Source: Dromiciops gliroides
Lineage: Eukaryota > Chordata > Mammalia > Microbiotheria > Microbiotheriidae
Length of the DNA stretch: 64,000 nt
Assembly (NCBI RefSeq): GCF_019393635.1
Contig: NC_057862.1
Coordinates: 95,045,159 to 95,109,158, forward strand
Direction of reading: 5' to 3'
Made by a program: the position numbers and the translations under genes. The notes beneath the pieces were generated by a model. The model did no database searches, was not told the origin of the DNA, and was given only the letters and a program-made list of their open reading frames with translations. Within the stretch, counting starts at the first letter, position 1; every line of letters begins with the position of its first letter. Of the stretch, positions 63,848-64,000 are shown one piece after another.

Positions 63848-64000
63848 TTTTTTTTTTTTTTTTTTTAGTGAGGCAATGGGGGTTAAGTGACTTGCCCAGG
63901 GTCACACAGCTAGTAAGTGTTAAGTGTCTGAGGCCGGATTTGAACCAAGGTACTCCTGACTCCAGGGCTGGTGCTCTATCCACTGCGCCACCTAGCTGCC
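63848..64000 (-). mobile_element. Short tRNA-derived SINE inside the LTR
   Basis: An antisense copy with a 20-base T run and a clean body ending CACCTAGCTGCC at the window edge. It is one of the least diverged copies. Confidence 0.93.

Overview
The window looks like marsupial nuclear DNA. It is densely sown with a tRNA-derived SINE typical of marsupials (head GGGGCAGCTAGGTGGC, body ending in ...GTCACTTAACCC), and with MIR/CORE-SINE, L2, CR1/L3-like, L1, hAT and ERV-LTR remnants. Apart from one GC-rich island it is AT-rich and CpG-poor. The species cannot be fixed from sequence alone; an australidelphian marsupial is plausible but uncertain.

Two host protein-coding genes can be assembled exon by exon, and they converge. 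The first, on the + strand (7191-14721, 5 coding exons, 224 aa), is the orthologue of human C10orf82, now SPMIP5, a sperm microtubule inner protein. The second, on the - strand (52123 down to 27021, 12 coding exons, 470 aa), is PNLIPRP2, pancreatic lipase-related protein 2. It has an intact signal peptide, Ser171-Asp195-His282 triad, full-length lid and PLAT domain. The tail-to-tail arrangement matches human 10q25-q26 (PNLIP-PNLIPRP1-PNLIPRP2-C10orf82-HSPA12A), shown here in reverse. No coding exon of the expected outer neighbours HSPA12A (left) or PNLIPRP1 (right) was recognised.

Layout: 1-2.15 kb, broken endogenous retrovirus on the - strand; 2.2-7.2 kb, old repeats and an orphan CpG-rich block at about 4.04-4.45 kb; 7.2-15.0 kb, SPMIP5; 15.0-27.0 kb, intergenic old repeats, a degenerate tandem repeat and a tRNA-Ile-like relic; 27.0-52.1 kb, PNLIPRP2 with a candidate TATA promoter near 52.63 kb; 52.7-64.0 kb, upstream flank with a diverged duplicated segment (about 53.2-54.0 and 60.0-61.0 kb), long microsatellites, an L2 element and a nested SINE/LTR/SINE at the right edge.

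The two genes do not form a pathway: one is a sperm axoneme component, the other a digestive lipase. No novel multi-gene system was found. The most notable observations are a partial tandem copy of PNLIPRP2 coding exon 8 in the following intron, the duplicated segment upstream of the lipase promoter, and a SINE whose target-site duplication contains the SPMIP5 exon 2 splice donor.
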